From: Caldilineaceae bacterium
GTDB taxonomy: Bacteria > Chloroflexota > Anaerolineae > Caldilineales > Caldilineaceae
Length of the DNA: 8,923 nt
Direction of reading: 5' to 3'
NCBI GenBank assembly: GCA_024643705.1
Contig: JAHEML010000099.1
Span: forward strand, 1 to 8,923
Shown: in pieces, positions 5,952 through 8,923 of the stretch
Layout: every line of letters begins with the position of its first letter
How positions within the stretch are numbered: position 1 is the stretch's first letter
Notes under the pieces: generated by a model
Seen by the model: the letters and a program-made list of their open reading frames with translations, nothing else
Database searches by the model: none
What the model was told of the DNA's origin: nothing
Made by a program: the position numbers and the translations under genes

Positions 5952-8843
5952 ATGACGGACTCTTCTGTCGTAGCGCTGCTCGCAATCACGGACCGTGCGC
6001 GCCAAAAACAATGGGTATCGGACAATCTCCCACTCGTTGACAATGATCTTGTTGAAGCGCTGAAAAACGAAGCCATTCAGCTACGGATGGTCGATACACG
6101 CGCGGCGCTGGAAATTGCAGAGATGATCGACTTTATCTATCGCCAGACGGGGGTTGCGCGCCATCGCGGCTACAGCCTCTGGGCCGAAGCAATTGTGCGC
6201 TCCCTGGGGCTTGGCGAATATGAGCGGGCGCTCGCCTTATACGACAAAGCCATTTCGATCTTCAAAAACGAAGGCGACGACCTCAGCCCCGCGCTCATGC
6301 AGATTTCGCGACTTTGGTCCCTTGCCAATCTCAACAGAAACGCCGAAGCTTTTGCCGCGGGCGAGGCCGCTGCCGTTGTATTGGCCGATCATGGGCGTAA
6401 ACGTTCGCTGGCTACCCTGCAAATGAACTTGGCGTCGGTGTATACACGGATTGGCGAATATGCAAGGGCGCTGACAATGTACGAAAACTGTCGGGCCATC
6501 TACGAAGAGCTTGGCCTGAATACTGAGGATATCCAGGTTGCCTGGGCGTTGGTTCTCAACAACATTGCCATTTCGCTCTGCTATTTAGGCCGATTTGATG
6601 AATCAATCGCGGCAAGCCACAAGGCGCTGGCTGTTCACGAGCAGCAGGGCAACCGTTTGGAGGCGGCGCGTGTTCAACAGCACTTGGCTGTCACCTATTT
6701 TATCCTGGGGCGCTACAACGAATCCTTGCGGGTTCTCGATCAGGTACGCGACATCCTGGCAACGGATGGTCTGCACCGCCATGTGGCACGGGTCGATCTC
6801 TATATCTGCGAATGTTTGCTGCGTTTGCGTCGATTTGACAGAGTACTGGCAAAGATTCCAGCTATTCGGGAGACATTTGCACTGATCCAGGCACTCCACG
6901 AGCAGGGGATCGTTCTTGTTTACGAGGCTGTCGCAAAGGCGGGGCAAGGCAATTTTTCTTCTGCGCTTGAATCATTGGCCGAAGCTCATCAAACCTTTAG
7001 CGAGGAGGGAAATCGTTCGTGGCAAGGAAATTGTGACCTGGAGGTGGCGCAGATTTTGAACCAACAGGGGCGCCATGGCGAAAGCCATCGCAACGCGATC
7101 AGGGCCGCAGAGTACTTCCATGCCGAAGGGTTGCGGGTACGCGAAGCCGAGGCGCTTGTTCTGGCTGCCCACGCGCGTTTTCAGCAAGGCGATCATCAGG
7201 CGGCAACCGATCTGCTCGAATCGATCAGGCATATCGACGAAAGCGAGGATGTACCGATTCTCCTCTTTCAGTTTCATCACCTTCTCGGTCAAATGGCATG
7301 GGCAGCAGATGATCTTGACCAGTCTGTCACCGAATTGCAACAGGCCATTGTCGCGGTGGAACGGTTGCGCGCTCATTTGATGATCGACTTGCGTGTCAAT
7401 TTTCAAGAGGATAAGCAGATGCTGTACGAGGATATGGTTGCCGTCTGTCTTGAAAGGGGAGAGCCAGCCCGCGGGTTGCACTATGCGGATCGAGCAAAGT
7501 CGCGCACATTGGTAGAAATGGTCGATCATCGGATAGAGATGCACTTGCACGCGCGCCAGGCAGCAGACCAACCCCTTGTGGAGCGCATGATGGAGCTGCG
7601 CGCCCGCCGAGATCAATTCTACCGCCACGGCGAAAATCGCGATGTCTCAGCAGAGCGCAGCGCGATTGCCAGATTTAGCGAAAGTGAACAGCGGCAGCTT
7701 TCTCGGTTGGATAACGAGATAGCGGAACTGTGGGATATGCTCTTGATTCGCAATGCGGACTATGCCGAGGATGTGAGCCTGTGGCAGACAACCGATCACC
7801 CCCTTGATCTGTCAACACCAGACGATACAGCACTGGTCGAATACTTTTCACTACATGGCAAACTGATCGCCTTCGTGGTAAAGCAGGGCAATGTCCAGGT
7901 CTATCAGCTGGGTGTGGATGTTCTCTCTATGCGCCGCCTTGTCGAACGATGGCACCAGCACCTTCGCACTGTCCATCTCTTCCCAAGCGAACGCCTCCCC
8001 CTGCTCGTCAACCAGGCACAACATTTGCTCAACCAGCTATTTCTGGCTCTGGTGAAGCCCTTAGCAGTCGCGCTGGAAATGGTCCAACGCTTGATCATCG
8101 TACCCCACGGTGTCTTGCACTATGCGCCCTTCCATGCATTTTTCGACGGCAGCGCCTATCTGATCGAGCGTTACGATGTCAGCTATCTCCCAAACGCGGC
8201 CCTGATGAACCGTACAAGCAGACGCGCTATGGCAAGCGAGGGCATACTCTCCTTAGGATATGCTGCCGATAATAGCCTCCCCTTTGTGGTGGACGAGGCC
8301 CTGGCTGTTGCACACCTGTTTGATGAACCAGCAATCGTCGAAGCTGCGGCTGTGCGCCACCATCTTTCCAACTCGGCGGGAGAGAAACGGATTGTGCATC
8401 TGGCCGCACATGCCGAATTCAACGATGACCAACCGCTATTTTCCGGCTTATTGCTGGCCGATGGCTGGCTCACCACACTCGACGTCTTCAACCTGGAGTT
8501 GACGGCAGATTTGGTCACCTTGAGTGCGTGCCAGACCGGACGCAGCACGTTAGGCGGCGGCGATGAGCTTTTAGGGTTGATGCGGGCATTCCTCTGCGCG
8601 GGGGCAAATGCGTTGGTGATGAGTATGTGGTCGGTGGAGGACCGTTCGACCTCTATTTTGATGCAGGAGTTTTATCGGCTGTTGCAGAATGGCTGCACAA
8701 AAGCAGCCGCGCTTTCCCTTGTCCAACGGCAGTTTGTCCAGGCTGCTCCAAAAATAGACGCATCTGCACATTTCGACTACCGCCATCCATATTTCTGGGC
8801 GCCCTTCTTTTTGGTCGGCGATGTCTCAGCCCTGATGTCCTGA
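5952..8843 (+). CDS. TPR-CHAT protease (caspase-like cysteine peptidase)
   Basis: The 963-residue protein has roughly ten TPR-like helical pairs from about residue 70 to 515 (for example LGEYERALALY, IGEYARALTMY, LGRFDESIAAS, LGRYNESLRVL). A charged, coiled-coil-like linker spans about 530-605 and a C-terminal CHAT domain about 625-960. CHAT domains belong to the separase/caspase clan. The catalytic His is H820 in VHLAAHAEF and the catalytic Cys is C860 in TLSACQTG; VPHGVLHYAPFHA and the closing HPYFWAPFFLVGD (945-957) are also family-typical, so the protease looks intact. No signal peptide or membrane segment is seen. The ATG at 5952 has AGAGG 8 bases upstream; the frame stays open upstream but overlaps the anti-sigma gene and is arginine-rich shadow sequence. 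Likely role: TPR-sensed protease acting on a partner, plausibly the adjacent anti-sigma protein. The substrate is inferred, not shown. Confidence 0.93.
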   Translation: MTDSSVVALLAITDRARQKQWVSDNLPLVDNDLVEALKNEAIQLRMVDTRAALEIAEMIDFIYRQTGVARHRGYSLWAEAIVRSLGLGEYERALALYDKAISIFKNEGDDLSPALMQISRLWSLANLNRNAEAFAAGEAAAVVLADHGRKRSLATLQMNLASVYTRIGEYARALTMYENCRAIYEELGLNTEDIQVAWALVLNNIAISLCYLGRFDESIAASHKALAVHEQQGNRLEAARVQQHLAVTYFILGRYNESLRVLDQVRDILATDGLHRHVARVDLYICECLLRLRRFDRVLAKIPAIRETFALIQALHEQGIVLVYEAVAKAGQGNFSSALESLAEAHQTFSEEGNRSWQGNCDLEVAQILNQQGRHGESHRNAIRAAEYFHAEGLRVREAEALVLAAHARFQQGDHQAATDLLESIRHIDESEDVPILLFQFHHLLGQMAWAADDLDQSVTELQQAIVAVERLRAHLMIDLRVNFQEDKQMLYEDMVAVCLERGEPARGLHYADRAKSRTLVEMVDHRIEMHLHARQAADQPLVERMMELRARRDQFYRHGENRDVSAERSAIARFSESEQRQLSRLDNEIAELWDMLLIRNADYAEDVSLWQTTDHPLDLSTPDDTALVEYFSLHGKLIAFVVKQGNVQVYQLGVDVLSMRRLVERWHQHLRTVHLFPSERLPLLVNQAQHLLNQLFLALVKPLAVALEMVQRLIIVPHGVLHYAPFHAFFDGSAYLIERYDVSYLPNAALMNRTSRRAMASEGILSLGYAADNSLPFVVDEALAVAHLFDEPAIVEAAAVRHHLSNSAGEKRIVHLAAHAEFNDDQPLFSGLLLADGWLTTLDVFNLELTADLVTLSACQTGRSTLGGGDELLGLMRAFLCAGANALVMSMWSVEDRSTSILMQEFYRLLQNGCTKAAALSLVQRQFVQAAPKIDASAHFDYRHPYFWAPFFLVGDVSALMS

Positions 8844-8886
8844 GCCCGATGCTTTTGTGTTTTGTATTTGAAACTGGAAAGGACCG

Positions 8887-8916
8887 ATCATGTTGAAACG
8901 AATCATGTTGAAACGA
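8887..8916 (+). repeat. Exact 15-bp tandem duplication at a start codon
   Basis: ATCATGTTGAAACGA is present twice, head to tail, at 8887-8901 and 8902-8916. Being 15 bases long, the duplication keeps the reading frame and repeats both the ATG and the following codons (MLKRI then MLKRM). The copies are identical, which suggests a recent replication-slippage event or an assembly artefact. Confidence 0.8.
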
Positions 8917-8923
8917 ATGAGTT
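8890..8923 (+). CDS. Start of a downstream gene, truncated by the window
   Basis: An ATG at 8890 follows AAAGGA (8878-8883) by 6 bases, a good ribosome site, 46 bases after the TPR-CHAT stop with no hairpin terminator between. Only eleven codons are visible, beginning MLKRIMLKRMS; the basic start followed by unknown sequence could precede a signal or membrane segment, but nothing can be assigned. An in-frame second ATG at 8905 has no comparable ribosome site of its own. The gene is probably the fourth member of the sigma/CHAT operon. Confidence 0.5.
   Translation, partial: MLKRIMLKRMS

Noticed and set aside
6972..7628. 218-codon minus-strand frame inside the TPR-CHAT gene
   Set aside because: It is antisense to a well-supported TPR region, has no recognisable domain and no plausible expression signals.
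4436..8843. A type III-E CRISPR (Craspase) locus
   Set aside because: Only the sigma factor and the TPR-CHAT parts are analogous. No CRISPR repeats, no Cas7-11-like effector and no Cas1/Cas2 are visible, so it should be treated as an independent system.
8844..8889. A terminator after the TPR-CHAT gene
   Set aside because: There are T-rich patches but no preceding stem, so transcription probably continues into the next gene.

Overview
The window reads as a piece of a mid-to-high GC bacterial chromosome. Gene content (an oxidoreductase plus M81 peptidase pair, an algal-type vanadium haloperoxidase, and an ECF sigma factor / zinc-finger anti-sigma / TPR-CHAT protease cluster) and ATCCGCG-type degenerate intergenic repeats would suit a member of the Chloroflexota or another large-genome environmental bacterium. 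That assignment is inference; no rRNA or other phylogenetic marker is present.

Layout. (1) Positions 1-1822, + strand: the last 75 codons of a Gfo/Idh/MocA-type oxidoreductase, then, 49 bases on, a complete M81-family (MlrC-like) metallopeptidase. They look like the end of a catabolic operon. (2) 1823-2151: a gene-free convergent spacer with two hairpins, a perfect 15-bp stem and an 11-bp direct repeat that flanks that stem. (3) 2152-3900, - strand: a complete bromoperoxidase-type vanadium-dependent haloperoxidase. It is preceded by a possible 31-codon leader ORF whose stop overlaps its start codon. (4) 3901-4435: a divergent control region with a 9-bp direct repeat, a good sigma-70-type promoter for the rightward genes and a leader hairpin. 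(5) 4436-8843, + strand: a three-gene unit. An ECF-like sigma factor overlaps by ATGA a soluble protein with two anti-sigma-type H-x3-C-x2-C zinc knuckles and a C-terminal beta-rich domain. This is followed 41 bases later by a 963-residue TPR-CHAT protein with an intact His/Cys protease dyad. (6) 8890 to the end: the first codons of another gene, starting with an exact 15-bp tandem duplication that includes the start codon.

The most interesting part is the sigma / anti-sigma / TPR-CHAT unit. By analogy with the CHAT protease of type III-E CRISPR systems, which cuts a protein that restrains a sigma factor, this could be a stand-alone protease-gated transcription switch: the TPR domain senses a signal, CHAT cuts or remodels the zinc-finger protein, and the sigma factor is released. 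No CRISPR array or Cas gene is visible here, so any such sensing would be CRISPR-independent. A C8 tract near the 3' end of the anti-sigma gene lies in a frame arrangement where a -1 slip would join the anti-sigma protein directly to the TPR-CHAT protein.
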